A stretch of DNA of 64,000 nucleotides from Yamagishiella unicocca (lineage: Eukaryota > Chlorophyta > Chlorophyceae > Chlamydomonadales > Volvocaceae): contig BDSL01000112.1 in the NCBI GenBank assembly GCA_003116995.1, forward strand, positions 248,001 to 312,000, in the 5' to 3' direction. Under the pieces are notes generated by a model, which searched no databases, was not told the origin of the DNA, and saw only the letters and a list, made by a program, of their open reading frames with translations. Positions 1 through 14,719 of this stretch are shown here, one piece after another. The first letter of the stretch is position 1; each line of letters begins with the position of its first letter. Both the position numbers and the translations under genes were made by a program.

Positions 1-573
1 TTACGTTCCTCGTCGGAGGGGAGGACTCCCCAAACGCCTCGGCGCGCAATGGAACGGAAGGATCCTGGGGGGCGGGTCGCGAGGAAGACCTGGGGGGTAG
101 GTCTAGGAGTCTGTGGGCGTGGGTGTGAGGACGCGCCTGAGGGCCTGGCGAGGCGTTCTTCAGCCACCGCAACTCCTGCCAGGCGAACCCAGAGCAAACC
201 GAACCAAACCCCAACGACGCCACTCGCCACCCCGCACCCATCCTTGGTGCGTCCTACTGTCAGCACCCGCGTCACTGCCGGGCTGCTGCGTGTTGGGCTC
301 TCGGTCAGCTGGGTTTCCATTCCACACTTGCGCACATACCGCGGGGCCTGTCACACACACTGGGTTTCCACACTGGCGCACATACATCAGGGCCTGTCGT
401 TACGCCAACTCCCGCCGCTTCACCGCCTCCGCTATACCCCCTTTCCGCCTCTTCACCACTCCCTCCATATCTCCTGATCTCCATTCATCTCCCTTCACCG
501 CCCTTCACCTCCATCCGTCTCGTCACCTCTCCACCTCCTCCTCTCCACCTCCTTCTCGCCTCCCCGTCCGCAG

Positions 574-735
574 GTGCTGCAGCACCAGACGCTGGTGATG
601 GAGGTGATCCAGCAGCTCCAGCGCATGTTCAAGCCCGACCTCAAGCTCATCAAGAAGCGCATCGAGGACCTCATCCAGCGCGAGTACCTGGAGCGCGACA
701 AGGACAACCCGACGCTCTTCAAGTACCTGGCGTAA
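574..735 (+). CDS. CUL1: Cullin-1, last exon (partial gene)
   Basis: Only the final exon is in the window: a cag acceptor at 571-573, then 53 codons and TAA at 733-735. The encoded tail (starting [11 protein letters not shown], with [19 protein letters not shown] and the end FKYLA) is the C-terminal winged-helix part of cullins, and its wording fits CUL1 better than CUL3 or CUL4. Known of the family: CUL1 is the scaffold of SCF ubiquitin ligases; this C-terminal part lies next to the RBX1 RING protein and the NEDD8 attachment lysine. The neddylation motif itself should sit in the preceding exon, which is not in the window: the sequence 1-573 reads as intron with no coding stretch I can support. 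The gene is therefore cut by the window edge, not necessarily broken. Confidence 0.88.
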   Translation: MLQHQTLVMEVIQQLQRMFKPDLKLIKKRIEDLIQREYLERDKDNPTLFKYLA

Positions 736-739
736 GCGG

Positions 740-999
740 CCCAGCCGCAGGGGCCCTACCCACAGCCCAGCCGCAGGGGCCCTACCCACAGCCCAGCCGC
801 AGGGGCCCTACCCACAGCCCAGCCGCAGGGGCCCTACCCACAGCCCAGCCGCAGGGGCCCTACCCACAGCCCAGCCGCAGGGGCCCTACCCACAGCCCAG
901 CCGCAGGGGCCCTACCCACAGCCCAGCCGCAGGGGCCCTACCCACAGCCCAGCCGCAGGGGCCCTACCCACAGCCCAGCCGCAGGGGCCCTGCCCACAG
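740..999. repeat. 26-bp minisatellite, ten copies, in cullin 3' flank
   Basis: Ten head-to-tail copies of a 26-bp unit (begins cccagccgcagg, ends tacccacag), almost identical to each other, start four bases after the CUL1 stop codon. They probably lie in the 3' UTR. Near-identity of copies suggests recent expansion. Confidence 0.95.
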
Positions 1000-2742
1000 C
1001 CCAGTCCTAGGGTGGGCGCCAACGCGAGGCACGGGCGCAGCCGGCGGATGCGGTGCGATGTGGTTGCTGGTGGTTGGCGGGATAGCGCGGAACGAGACGC
1101 CTGGCAGGGGGGCGCGTAGCGATGATGATGAGGATGAGGATGCGTGGGGATGTCGGTGAGGGCGGGGTGGCACACGGGTCCGTTTTTCGAGCGGCCTGCG
1201 TTTTGGGCGGGTGAAGGGAGGCCGGGGGGGGGGCCAGGTAGGCCAGTCGGTCGGCCAGTCGTCGGTAGCCAGGCAGGCAGGGGAGTTCGTAGCGATAGGG
1301 ATCGTGGGGGGCAACGCAAGCGCGCCTCTCGGGCTGTCTCTGACCTCGCGCTGCGCCACAGCGCGGCGGGACGTGGCCTGGCATTGCGGTTTTGTGGTCG
1401 GGTGTGCTGGGCTGCCTTGGCACCGCTAGCCGCGCCGCACGCGCCAACGAGCCAGACACCCGGAATTTCCCGGGCGGACACACACTAAGAGGTCCGAAAG
1501 GCGGCGCCGGCGGCGCCGCGGCAGTGCGAGGGGTGGGTCCCATTCTTTTGGCGCGTTTTGACCTTCTGTGGTGCGGTTGTGTGCACGAGTGTGGACTTGT
1601 ACAGCAGGGAAGGTTGCATCCGTCGGGAGCCGGCCAGAAAGTCACGGCGATCGGGGGCCGGCCAGAGCAGTCACGGCGGTCGGGGCGGTCCTGTAGGAAG
1701 ACTTCGGAGGCTGTGCGCAGGTTGTGGCGTGTTACGGTAGTTACGGCCCAGTCAGTCAGTCAGTCAGTCAGTCAGGGGACGAGGACGCCTCCTCGATGCC
1801 CGTGTTGCCCCGAGCCAGACCGTCAACGGCAGGTGGGTTGCAAGGAGTAGCCCCCGCTCTCCCTAGACACATACTAGAGGACAGGCATGTGCGTGCTGTG
1901 CGGACTGATTTGTGCCAGGGCCTGCTGCATTCGGAGATGTACTGCATCCCAGGCACGCATGCCCACCCCATCCCAGGCACGCATGAACGGACAGCACTTG
2001 GTTAGGGTTTTGCGCCAGGTGGCGGCGGCGGTGCCAGTAGTGCGTGTTTTCGGTCACGGTAGGTGTGCGAGTGCATGAGGGGGCAAGCAAGCTGCAGGTA
2101 TGGAGCTGATGCAACTCCGATGCGGCCCCAGACGGATGGGTTTCTGCGGAACCGCTGGTTCCCAGCGCTACACGGCCATGAAAAGACCCGTTGACATGCC
2201 GCGTTTCGTTGCACCTGTCCCCCGCTTGGCCAGCTAGCTGGTCTCCAGCCTCACCGCCTCCACACAGCAGCCCACATCATCAGGACGCCACAGCTATGCC
2301 ACAACTCCCCAAACGGGTCGTCCCTGGAGTTCCAGAGGCCGTCCTTGGCGGTTGCTTGGCGGTGTCCATGCCGACGACGTAATCCGCCCCGCGGAAGTTA
2401 AGCCAGTGCACCGTGTAAACATTGACCGACGGGCTGATATAGGGTGCACGTTCGGAAGGAAGTCTTCGGAGGCCTGGTCCCAGGGCGTCACGACACGCTA
2501 AGCGGCCGCCTCATCAACGCCTGACCGCCTCATCCCAATCTGCATTACTGCGGATTGCGGGTGTTGGAGCTGCAGCTAGGAGCTGTAGGGGTGTAGGACA
2601 GCGCGTTATCGAGGCCTAGCTGTACCCTTCGTGGCAGCGCGCATCGCCATCACAGGAGGCACTGCTCCCGGTTTCTATCAGGGCTCCCATTGGCCCCCCG
2701 ACGACAGTAGTTGTATAGCTGCTCTTGAATTTGCAGTAGGCA

Positions 2743-2790
2743 TTATAGTGGGCACCAGATCAAGAGGAAGAACCATCGGGTGCATCGCCC
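2743..2790 (-). repeat. Dispersed GGTCTGG/CCCACTGT repeat, copy 1
   Basis: Read on the - strand this copy runs gatgcacccgatgg, then cttgatctgg and gcccactataa. It matches the other copies in this window in order and spacing of its three blocks (CCCGATGG, TTTTGGTCTGG, CCCACTGTAAC). Confidence 0.6.
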
Positions 2791-2844
2791 AGTGAGTACC
2801 GCTTTGCGCGAATCAAAGGATAGACTGTAGCAGTAGTCACTCTT

Positions 2845-2878
2845 ACAGTGGGCCCCAGACTAAAAGGTAGTGCCATCT
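2845..2878 (-). repeat. Dispersed GGTCTGG/CCCACTGT repeat, copy 2
   Basis: Read on the - strand: gatggcactacctttt, agtctgg, ggcccactgt. About 100 bp from copy 1 and in the same orientation. Confidence 0.55.
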
Positions 2879-3768
2879 GTAGAAACTAAGTGTCGAAACT
2901 GTAAGTGTCGAAACTGTAGCGCCTGCTGGCTAAACGTCACCAAGGTCAGCACCTGCACGCCTCTTGGGAGCGTCCAGAGAGGGTCTCCCCTCGAACGCAC
3001 CAGTTATGGTTCTGTGCGGTGGCGGCTTGGGCTGTGGTTGACCCACTTGAGGTCCGATTTGGCGAAGAGGTGACACGATCGCAGGCCTGGTTGGTACAGG
3101 GGTCCCCGGCCGTACAACCCTGCTTCTGGAATGTGGTAGACGTGGTAGTCCTCGCAGCCGTTACTACCGTGGGGGTTGGGCGCAGGTTTGTGGCTGCGTC
3201 CCTGAAGAAGTCGGGGCCTGATGGCCCTCTTGTTATTCCTGGGTTTGGTATCCAGGCCGGTGGAGTTGTAGGCCCTTCTTGGGGGGTTTGCAGCGTTGGG
3301 CTTGGGGCTTCCCCGGAAGGGTTGGCCACAGTGGGGCCTCGGCACCCTTTCTGCTGATAACTTTCGGTCGCTTTGTGTGTGAGGGCCCGGACGACATGAG
3401 TGCGGGGTCGTTATCGGCGCCCCTGCTGCGTAGCGCCCCCTGGATGCAAAAGTTTTCCCTTGCTTCTCGTTTTCCGCGTCCCCGGGTGGGCTTGTCCTGA
3501 TCGGAGCTTGTATTCCTTGGGATAAGTGGCGGGCAGTTAGTGGCAGTTGTTATGGTTGCATCGTGGCGGCGTTCCGCTGGTCCTGTGGTCGCGGGTCTGA
3601 TATGTGTGTTAGTGGTCGGTTCCTGATAGGGGAGCCTACAGCGCAAATTCCCCCTGGGGTGGTGGCTGCTGCTGGCTTTGCTTTCGGACTGTGGTGTCTA
3701 GGTGGCTTGCTATACATTGGTGCAGTGCGGCTGGGTTCCTTCCTCTTTCGTCTCCTTCAGTGTCCCCC

Positions 3769-3815
3769 GATGTGCCCGGTAGTTCTGCCTTTTGGTCTGG
3801 AGCCCACTGCAACAA
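3769..3815 (+). repeat. Dispersed GGTCTGG/CCCACTGT repeat, copy 3
   Basis: Reads gatgtgcccggtagttctg then ccttttggtctggagcccac and tgcaaca; all three blocks of the repeat are present. Confidence 0.6.
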
Positions 3816-4798
3816 GCATGACCGCTATGTAAAACTACAGCTTGTTAGGACCGGCCGGGGAGAACATGAGCGGAACATGCGCCCTGGGGAACCCGCTACC
3901 GTAGTGCGTGTCCTGCAAGCCCATATCATTATTTTTCAGCGCATACGCGGACATATTGCACACAAGCTCCTGCCAAAGGTTCCTGGGTCCAGGCTACCCA
4001 GAACTTGGGTCCGAGGCGTTTCATGCGGTGGCTGACGACAACCGTAGCTAGGCCGGTTATTCTCTAAACGTCTCTACTTTAGCATCAACGAGAATTCTAC
4101 TGGCGGTGTTGACGGGTTGTCAACGCTAAATTTCCGCGGTCACCCTGGCTCAGGGCGTGGGTTGCGATTGTGGTGTTCAGAAGGGTGCATACAGTGCATA
4201 CGATGAGGGATGCGGGCTCAGGCCCGCAAGCACGCGCCTGCAGGTGCACGCTGTAATGGTGGACGCGCGTGCTCTGGAGCGCCAGCGCCTGTGTGCTGCA
4301 ATGCCCGTTTGGGTGTGCAACAATAATTCAGGGGAAGCAGTACTCGGGTACATTGCGTGAACCCAGCGGCGTCTTAGTCCAATCCAACGCCTAGTCCAAC
4401 CCGCCCGTGACGTCCCGTGTTCGTCCAGATAATCACCCCGCACGGAGAGGAGATAACGAGCGAAATGGTATGGGAGTTCCCGCCTTTTCTCCGGTGCTGT
4501 CCGGGGAACCGGATACCGACGCCAGTTTCTATATTTGCATATGTACACCTGCATCAGTACTTCGCAATTATAAGACTTGAGAGCAACGACAGATTTGGGT
4601 TGTAAAACCACATAGGTAACGAGGCGATCGGCAGCCAAAAAGGTTAGAAGTTGCCCATTCGCGCCAATTAACATCAATGACCCCAACACGGACACGTTTA
4701 AGGAGTTTCCACACTATGTGCGTCACTGTTCTAAGGTCACTTAGCGATCCGGAAGCCCGCCTAGCTGCTGCAGCTTTCCTACATACCTCAGGACTGAG

Positions 4799-4806
4799 TA
4801 TAAATA
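4799..4806 (+). promoter_or_regulatory. TATA box candidate of HSP70A
   Basis: TATAAATA inside an A-rich stretch, 368 bp upstream of the HSP70A start codon. The heat shock elements at 4924 and 5025 lie downstream of it, so it may serve a distal transcription start; the C. reinhardtii HSP70A gene is known to have two promoters. No start site can be seen directly. Confidence 0.4.
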
Positions 4807-4923
4807 AAAGTAGACAGTACTGCAAGTAGGTATGCACTGCTGTTGTCAGCCGCCAGCATGAAAGAAAACCGAAGCAATCCAACCTCCTTGTTCTCGCCAG
4901 CAAGGATATGACTGGGAACGCTG

Positions 4924-4933
4924 CGAACATTCG
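4924..4933 (+). promoter_or_regulatory. Heat shock element 1 (cGAAcaTTCg)
   Basis: Two perfect inverted 5-bp heat shock units (nGAAn nTTCn) 240 bp upstream of the HSP70A ATG. Heat shock factor binds arrays of such units; a GAA one base out of register lies just upstream (4916). Confidence 0.6.
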
Positions 4934-5024
4934 ATAGCCCGCGAACCTGCTCGACTGATTAGATTGGTCTCAATGTTCTTCGAAACCGTTCCACTTGTCT
5001 AGAACAGCCTGTACGGCATCGACC

Positions 5025-5034
5025 GTTCGAGAAG
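5025..5034 (+). promoter_or_regulatory. Heat shock element 2 (gTTCgaGAAg)
   Basis: Two perfect 5-bp units (nTTCn nGAAn), preceded in register by cGACc, which is one base off a third unit. It lies 140 bp upstream of the HSP70A ATG. Together with the element at 4924 it supports heat induction. Confidence 0.6.
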
Positions 5035-5173
5035 TGCAGAGCATTTGGTTAAAGTTAAGACGGCGCTTTCATTCTCATTCAACACAGTACCTGAAGTGAC
5101 ATTACTCCTTTCAACGTGGTGCTTCTACACACTCTCATCCTAGTCCTCTATTTGCACCTATTGCTCGTTGAAG

Positions 5174-8681
<3,508 letters not shown>

Positions 8682-11387
8682 ACGACTCGCCCCGATGCCC
8701 ATGCCTCGAATTAGCAGGATGATTGATAATGCACCTGTGCAGCTTGTCACGAATAGACACCGATAATTACCGGAGCGAATAAAAAGGTCGGCCGGTCAAT
8801 GAAAGGTGAATTAGATTTTTGACTTGGTTTTTGAGGGTGTGGCCACGTATGTGGTCATATGCGGTCAGTAGGTTGCACGACTGACAGCAGCAGTTGCCTG
8901 CTGTTTGCATGCTCGCACTTGCGTGCGATGACTGGATCAAACTATCGTCGTTTTTCGGGCGCGGGTCTTGTCACGTGGTGGAGTGCGAAGGCTTGCATGC
9001 AGAGCGGGAGCGGTGACTAGATGATGAGACATCTAATCCCGTTGCGGTAGCGCAATGAGCGGAAAATTAACGGTGGGAGCAGTATCAAAGACACGCCGTG
9101 TGCAGGCGATTGCACTTATGTGTGGTATGGGTACACGAGAGCTTAAATCGGGAAAGCGGTGCACTCACGGCCCAGTTGGGTTTTTAGTGGGTATTGCTTA
9201 GGCAGTGGTAGATAGTGATAAATCCCCAGACTAGGTGAACTGCAAATTCAACAGTTGCCGCCTCGCTAAGTACGTGTAACTGCTGGTGAAGTGAACGCTG
9301 CGAACATTTCTGCTTCTCGTACTTTCTGTTATCAATTTCCATGGGCCTGGAAGCCTCTGTCTTCTCAATCTTCTAATCTGTACAGCTCCTGACATCTCAT
9401 TGCGTGCCAAAGAATTTGGGACACTTCAAGGGTGGGCACGAGTTATGCACTGTGGGGCAAGGTACTCACAAACTTAATTATCATGGCCAACAGGGGCCAA
9501 CCAACCAACTTGGCCACGTTACCCCTGGATAACGTGGATGTACCATTACCGCCTGCCCTTCTATCCGTTGTGTCTGTCATCCCCTCCCAACACTCCCAAC
9601 ACTCCCAACACTCCCAACACTCCCAACACTCCCAACACTCCCAACACTCCCAACACTCCCAACACTCCCAACACTCCCCATCTCCCAACTAATCCAATGC
9701 AAACGCAACCGATTAACACTATGGCCCCTGCCACCTATGCCGGATTTCGGCACACATGTGCACCAAATTTAGGACTGTGGCTGCGAAGTGTACGGTATAG
9801 CCCTGAAATGCTTCGGATGCAGCACATGTTTCAAGGACACTGGAACGCCACATGCAGATGGTGCACACAAATTCATGGCGACCACCATAAACAGATCGAA
9901 CACCTGCTGGCCAGATCTTCACAGACGACACTTTAACAGGAGACAAGGACATGCGGAGCGGCTGCCAAATGTGTACTCTGTAAGGTCCCAATTGGGCACA
10001 CTTGCGGATGCATTTGTACCAGGCAGGCAGCAGCTGAGTCCTCCTTGCTCGCTCTATTCTGCCAACCCCTGTGTGTTTGGGCGCCACCGTGATAATGTGC
10101 CAGAGCGACGTCGATTCTGTCAAGCCAACTCACCTAATGGCAGGACGCCAGCGTCAAGTTCGGTGTGCAATCGCGTAGGCATTCTACCCTGCTGTACACT
10201 GTGTTGCTTCCGTTACTCGTACGGCGCGACCCCATGCCGGAGAACTTCAACCGCAGCACACATTTAGCTGTTGTTTTAATTCCTGTTCAGCCTTACCGAC
10301 CCTGATGCTTCGCATCAAATCCGTCACAGCGTCTTGCACCTAAGTCCGTCTGTCTTTCCTTTGTGCAGTTGCACGGCAGTGACTTATTACAGTTTTGCGC
10401 TCGCTTTTCTGGACGTCTACTGTTGCGCGAACTTCTACTCAGATCGGCCATGTCCATCGCGTTAAACTTCCAATGTAGCCATGCCGCAGCCCGACTTCGG
10501 CGCCGGAACCTTGCCGGGCCGAGCTCATCACACAATCGCGCTCTTGTTATAAGGTGCGAATTATAATTGACGGGATGGCGCGGCGGTTGGGATGCGTTTT
10601 GCCATTCTTCCGGCTGGCGCCGCCGTGCTGACGCCTTCCCATGCCGATGTGTACAAGCCTTCTTGATGCGGTTTCCAGATCTCGCCGTTCGGACGACACC
10701 TTTGCATTTCTACCGGCTTGGCTCAGGCCGTTTTGTAGCCTGATCCCTTCCGCACCCCGGGCACCGAGAGCCGCCCCCACCCCTTCACGCTCAAAGCCGA
10801 CCATCGCGTCCGCCCCATCTCCGCGGTGTGCTTTTCAGCGCCCGCCCACCTGTTTACCTCCCGCCCACCTATTTGCCTCCCGCCCACCTGTTTAGCTTCC
10901 AAATTCCGTCCCTCTCGTTACCTGTCGGCGCCACGAAAGAGGCCAGTAGTAGCTGTGTGGTGGCGCGTTATCCCCAGCCTTCAGGGTTGGTTACGTCCGG
11001 GGCCACACTTTCCTATCGTCCACTTGGGCCCCACCGCCTCCCTGGAGTCACAGCCACCGCCTCCCTGGAGTCACAGCCGCCGCCTCAGCTCCCGCTGCCC
11101 CCCCGCTTGGTCCCACTAGCACTCCCCGGCCGACAGCTGCCGTCAGCAAGCTCCTCCGTCCCCCTTAAGGGAAACCAGCCACATCTCCAGAGGTGGCCCC
11201 CCACAACAACCCTGTCCACACACCACCGCAGATCCCCGCCCCCCGCCCAGACAAGTATGAACGCTATGCACCAACTACATTTCCCCAGTCGAGTACCGGT
11301 TCTTTAATTGTAACCCCGCCCAGACAAACACGGTCTAGCATCTTGGCCGTCAACTAACGCGCGCTACACACTCACGCCGCAACACAG
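8682..11387. other. Spacer after HSP70A
   Basis: No gene recognised. The first several hundred bases are probably the HSP70A 3' UTR; a TGTAA, the usual volvocine polyadenylation signal, occurs at about 9275. It holds a 9-bp tandem repeat (9588-9679), a 16-bp exact copy (9293-9308) of part of the HSP70A upstream region (4916-4931), and C-rich sequence at 10,850-11,340 that may be 5' sequence of the next gene. Confidence 0.5.
9588..9679. repeat. 9-bp tandem repeat (caacactcc)n
   Basis: About ten uninterrupted copies of a 9-bp unit. Its open frames (QHSQHS, NTPNTP) are products of the repeat, not a gene. Confidence 0.95.
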
Positions 11388-12816
11388 GGCAACGTACGAC
11401 GTGGAAGTGGAGTCGGGCCCCTCCCGCGCGCCCAACAACGCGCCCCGCTTCGGTGGCGGCCCCCCACCGCCCCCGCCGCCGCCGCCACAGCCCCAACAGA
11501 CTTCCGTAAGTGGGACAGCGAGGGTGTTACTCCAGCAGGGCGGCCCCCGCAGCACCCCCGCCCGAGCCACCGTGTTGATCGGGTTGGCGTGTTGGCGGCT
11601 GTCGAGTGGGCGCGTGTTCCGGTCGGAGCGGGAGGCGACAGCGGGCGAGAGCTGGGATTGGAGGCGGTGGGGTTGGTTGGACCCATGGGTCGGTTGGGAT
11701 CCATTCGGGTTGGTAGGGTGAGGTGCGGTCTGGGGGCGAGGGGCCAGCGGGCGGAGGAGCTCCTAGAGAAGGATGACGGTGTTGAAGCATGTTGCTGTTT
11801 TCCGGGGAGGGATGTCGCAGCTCCCTTTCCCGTTTGCCTTTGGAAGCTGTTGTGCTTTGGCTGACGGAAGGCAGCCCCCCATATGTCCTCGCTGCGCTCC
11901 TCCCTTTCCCTTTGCCCCTCCCTCCGCCTTTCCCCCTCCCTCCGCCATTCCACGGGTCTCCCTCGAACCCTCCGCCAATCCCCCTCCCTCCGCCTTTCCC
12001 TCTGCCTCCGCCTTTCCCCCTGCCTCCGCCTTTTCCCCTCCCTCCGCCCTCAAATCTAACCTCATCTCCCCTTTGCCCTCTTTCGCTGGCCTGCCCTCTT
12101 CCGTCCCCCTCCGCGCACCCACAGCGCGGCCCGCAGCTACCCACGCGGAGGGAGATGCTCTTCGGGGCGCTAGGGCTAGGGCTGGGGGTGGCGGGAACGT
12201 ACGCGTACGACAACCGTGAGTAGTGTGTGCGTCATACGCTCGCGCGGGGGAGGGGGGTTTAAAGAGAATCCGCGAATCCACGGCCGGGGGGGGGGCGGCA
12301 ACGTGGGGAACTAGACCGGCAGGTACCCAGTCCCAACGTATCCGGCGCGCGCCGATGCAAAGCCAATGGCTCCCATAGGTTCGATTCCCGCGCCTAGCGA
12401 TACAGCCTCTGCACACATCGCAGCAAGTCACCGGACGGCTGCCCCCGTCGCCCTTCCTTCGCCACCCTCCCGCCCGTCAAATCCCGCAACCTCCCCGCGA
12501 ATCGAACCACGGCTCCCGCCCCCCCCCCGCCCTCCACCACACGCACGGCCTGGGCCCCCTGAACGCCTGTCGCATGGTTGCCGTACGGATTGGCAGGTCC
12601 CCTGGATCAAGAGGAGGTGGACGAGCGGCTGACCGAGATTCTGGACGAGCTGTTGAACGACGAGGCCCTGCTCAACGTGCTGGGTGAGGAGATCATCCTC
12701 AACAAGACGCTCGCGCAGTCCCAGGTGCGGGGGTGGCGGTGTGCGGTGTGGGGGGCGGTGCGGGGGTCGGTGGGCGGTGCGGGCGCTGGTGGGCGGTGCG
12801 GGCGCTGGTGGGCGGT

Positions 12817-12848
<32 letters not shown>

Positions 12849-13268
12849 CAGTGGGCGGAGCCGAGGGGCAGCTCTGCAGGCAAGAGCAATCCGGGGGTGG
12901 GGTGGGATGGGAAGAATTTTTGATATAAAATTGTAACAATATAAAAGCTTTAACCTAAAGTATATATAAAAATACTTACAAATATGTTTTTCTTACCCCG
13001 CTTGGTTCGTGGCTTCCTGGGGTTGAGAGGACCTGCATCCCGAAACCCCGAACCCCCAAACCCCCAAACCCCCAAACCCCCAAACCCCCAAACCCCCAAA
13101 CCCCCAAACCCCCAAACCCCCAAACCCCCAAACCCCCAAACCCCAAATCCACCAACCCAAACCCCTCAACCCCCCCACCCTCGGTCCCAGGACGCGGTCA
13201 CCGCCCTGGAGGGCTTGAAGCAGATCGACGACGCGCTGGGTAGCTTGCTGGACAACGTGGGGAAGTGA
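11388..13268 (+). CDS. Small protein with proline-rich stretch and one membrane segment, function unknown (5' end not found)
   Basis: I do not recognise the family. Four exons connect in phase: 11388-11505, then 12125-12215 (or 12137-12215; both acceptors keep phase), 12597-12724 and 13191-13268 (TGA at 13266). The visible product begins with an acidic stretch and a run of nine prolines, continues with a hydrophobic segment (LFGALGLGLGVAGTYAY) that could span a membrane, and ends in two charged, probably helical pieces (EEVDERLTEILDELLNDEAL; the C terminus LGSLLDNVGK). The exon at 11388 starts in phase 2, so at least one upstream exon is missing from this model; an ATG at about 10590 heads a short signal-like frame but the join could not be fixed. 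Clean donors (gtaag, gtgag) and conserved phase support a real gene; function stays open. Confidence 0.55.
12915..12990. other. AT-rich island inside a GC-rich intron
   Basis: About 75 bp made almost wholly of A and T (for example gatataaaattgtaacaat), including an inverted repeat AAGTAT..ATACTT, sits abruptly in an intron of the preceding gene that is otherwise very GC-rich. Base composition resembles algal organelle DNA; origin not shown. Confidence 0.7.
13051..13147. repeat. 8-bp tandem repeat (CCCCCAAA)n in intron
   Basis: About twelve copies of an 8-bp unit, ending 45 bp before the last exon of the unknown gene. Superficially telomere-like (TTTGGGGG on the other strand) but a simple intronic microsatellite. 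Confidence 0.93.
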
Positions 13269-14719
13269 TGAAGTACGGCGCCGAGTACGGCGGCGCAGCC
13301 ATAGCCAAGAGTGGGGCGGGGTGGGGTTGAGAGGAAACCCGTTGGCCTGCACTTGAACAAATAAATGACAACCGACTGTGGGGTGGGGCGGGGAGGACAG
13401 TCCCGTGGGTCGACAAACAAGGAGGAAGGGATGGGGGGTTAGGCAGGGGCGGTAGCGCCGCTGCTGGGTCCGCCTCGAGCAAGCACCTCCGGCAGTGAGG
13501 GAGCTGGCGAAGTGAGGTGCGCCGCTACGGCCGATGGTGGGTGTCTGTGGCGGTAGCACGGCTGCTGCGCAGCAGAGTGCCCGTCGTGGTAAGGCGCCGG
13601 CTGCGATCGCGAGGTATGGGTTACGAGTGCGATTTTTTGACGCCCGTCCCTCCATCCCGTTTGGCGCGTTCAAGGTTTTCGCCAGTAGCCGGCGGACCAG
13701 TTTCGGTCGACCTGCTTTTTGTCCTTTCCTATGTCAGGCAATGCGCCTGCTGGGTCAGGCTCGCGGCGAGGAGGCTGGCTCCTGGCCAGGGTCCGGTAGA
13801 ACACCTGTGTCATGAACTGCGCGGATGCATGGCGCATGCTTATGTAGGACGTGCGAGCATCTTGAAGTTGATGTGGGCGCCGGCGTCGCGCGGGGGCTAA
13901 ACTGCTGCGGCACACAGGGCGGGGGCTAGACTGCTGCGGCACACAGGGCGGGGACTGGACTGCTGCGGCACACAGGGCGGGGGCTAGACTGCTGCGGCAC
14001 ACAGGGCGGGGGCTAGACCGCTGCGGCACACAGGGCGGGGGCTAGACTGCTGCGGCACACAGGGCGGGCTTCGGTGGCGAGGGGGGCCCGGGTGCAGACT
14101 GCTGATGAGGAGGGATGGCCGACGGAATGACGAAATGCTATTATGTGCCGTACACGTCGGACGCGCCGAGGGGGGAAAGGTTTCATGGTGAGGAGTCCTA
14201 ATCCTGATAGTATGTCGTGTTTGGTGCGCGGAGCCCAAACCCCAGGGGCCCGCTGGGCGCCTGGGGGTGTACTCAGCCATGGTCGCCGTTAGCCTTACCA
14301 CTTTGGTTGCGCTTTCTGGGCTACGCGAACTGAGCCCAGACACCCTGAATGAAACCAGAAACCCGAAATGAATGTGCCGTTTGTTTGCGAGAGCCGAGCA
14401 AGATTGGAGCAAATCGCGTACAGGTACAGGCAGGGTAGTTGAAACGACGCGCGGTGGCTGATATTACTCGCAATGCGCGGTTTTCACTTGCACCCGATGC
14501 CTGATTATTGCTCTCACCCCTTAGTGGAGCAGGATATGCTTTCCTTTCGCATATAGTAGCGGTGAACGCCAAACTAGTTTAGCAGTCGCTTGGTGGCCGT
14601 TAGCTCGTGACACGTTCTCATAGTTATCATTTTGTTCGCTGTATAGGCTCTTATCAATACACATCGAAGCTGTTGCTCAATTGTAAAAGCAAAGCTCTAG
14701 CCTCGTGGACGTCAGCGCC
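13269..14719. other. Spacer with 29-bp minisatellite
   Basis: 3' flank of the unknown gene and 5' flank of the ankyrin-RING gene. Apart from the minisatellite at 13892-14065 I see no gene or RNA. Confidence 0.5.
13892..14065. repeat. 29-bp minisatellite, six copies
   Basis: Six copies of a 29-bp unit (gggggctaga, ctgctgcggc, acacagggc) with only a few single-base differences. Confidence 0.93.

Larger units (their letters stand above)
1000..4790. other. Long spacer between CUL1 and HSP70A
   Basis: No open frame here resembles a protein I recognise, and the frames present overlap each other on both strands as expected of GC-rich noncoding DNA. It holds a (GTCA)6 microsatellite at 1750-1775 and three copies of a dispersed repeat (2743-2790, 2845-2878, 3769-3815, listed separately). 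A small unrecognised gene cannot be excluded. Confidence 0.5.

Noticed and set aside
9443..9692. Open frames across the caacactcc repeat
   Set aside because: Produced by the 9-bp periodicity; repeated tripeptides only.
12377..12390. tRNA gene suggested by ggttcgattccc in an intron
   Set aside because: The T-stem does not pair and no D-arm or acceptor stem is found upstream.
13051..13147. CCCCCAAA array as telomere sequence
   Set aside because: Not a green algal telomere unit, and it lies within an intron just before a coding exon.
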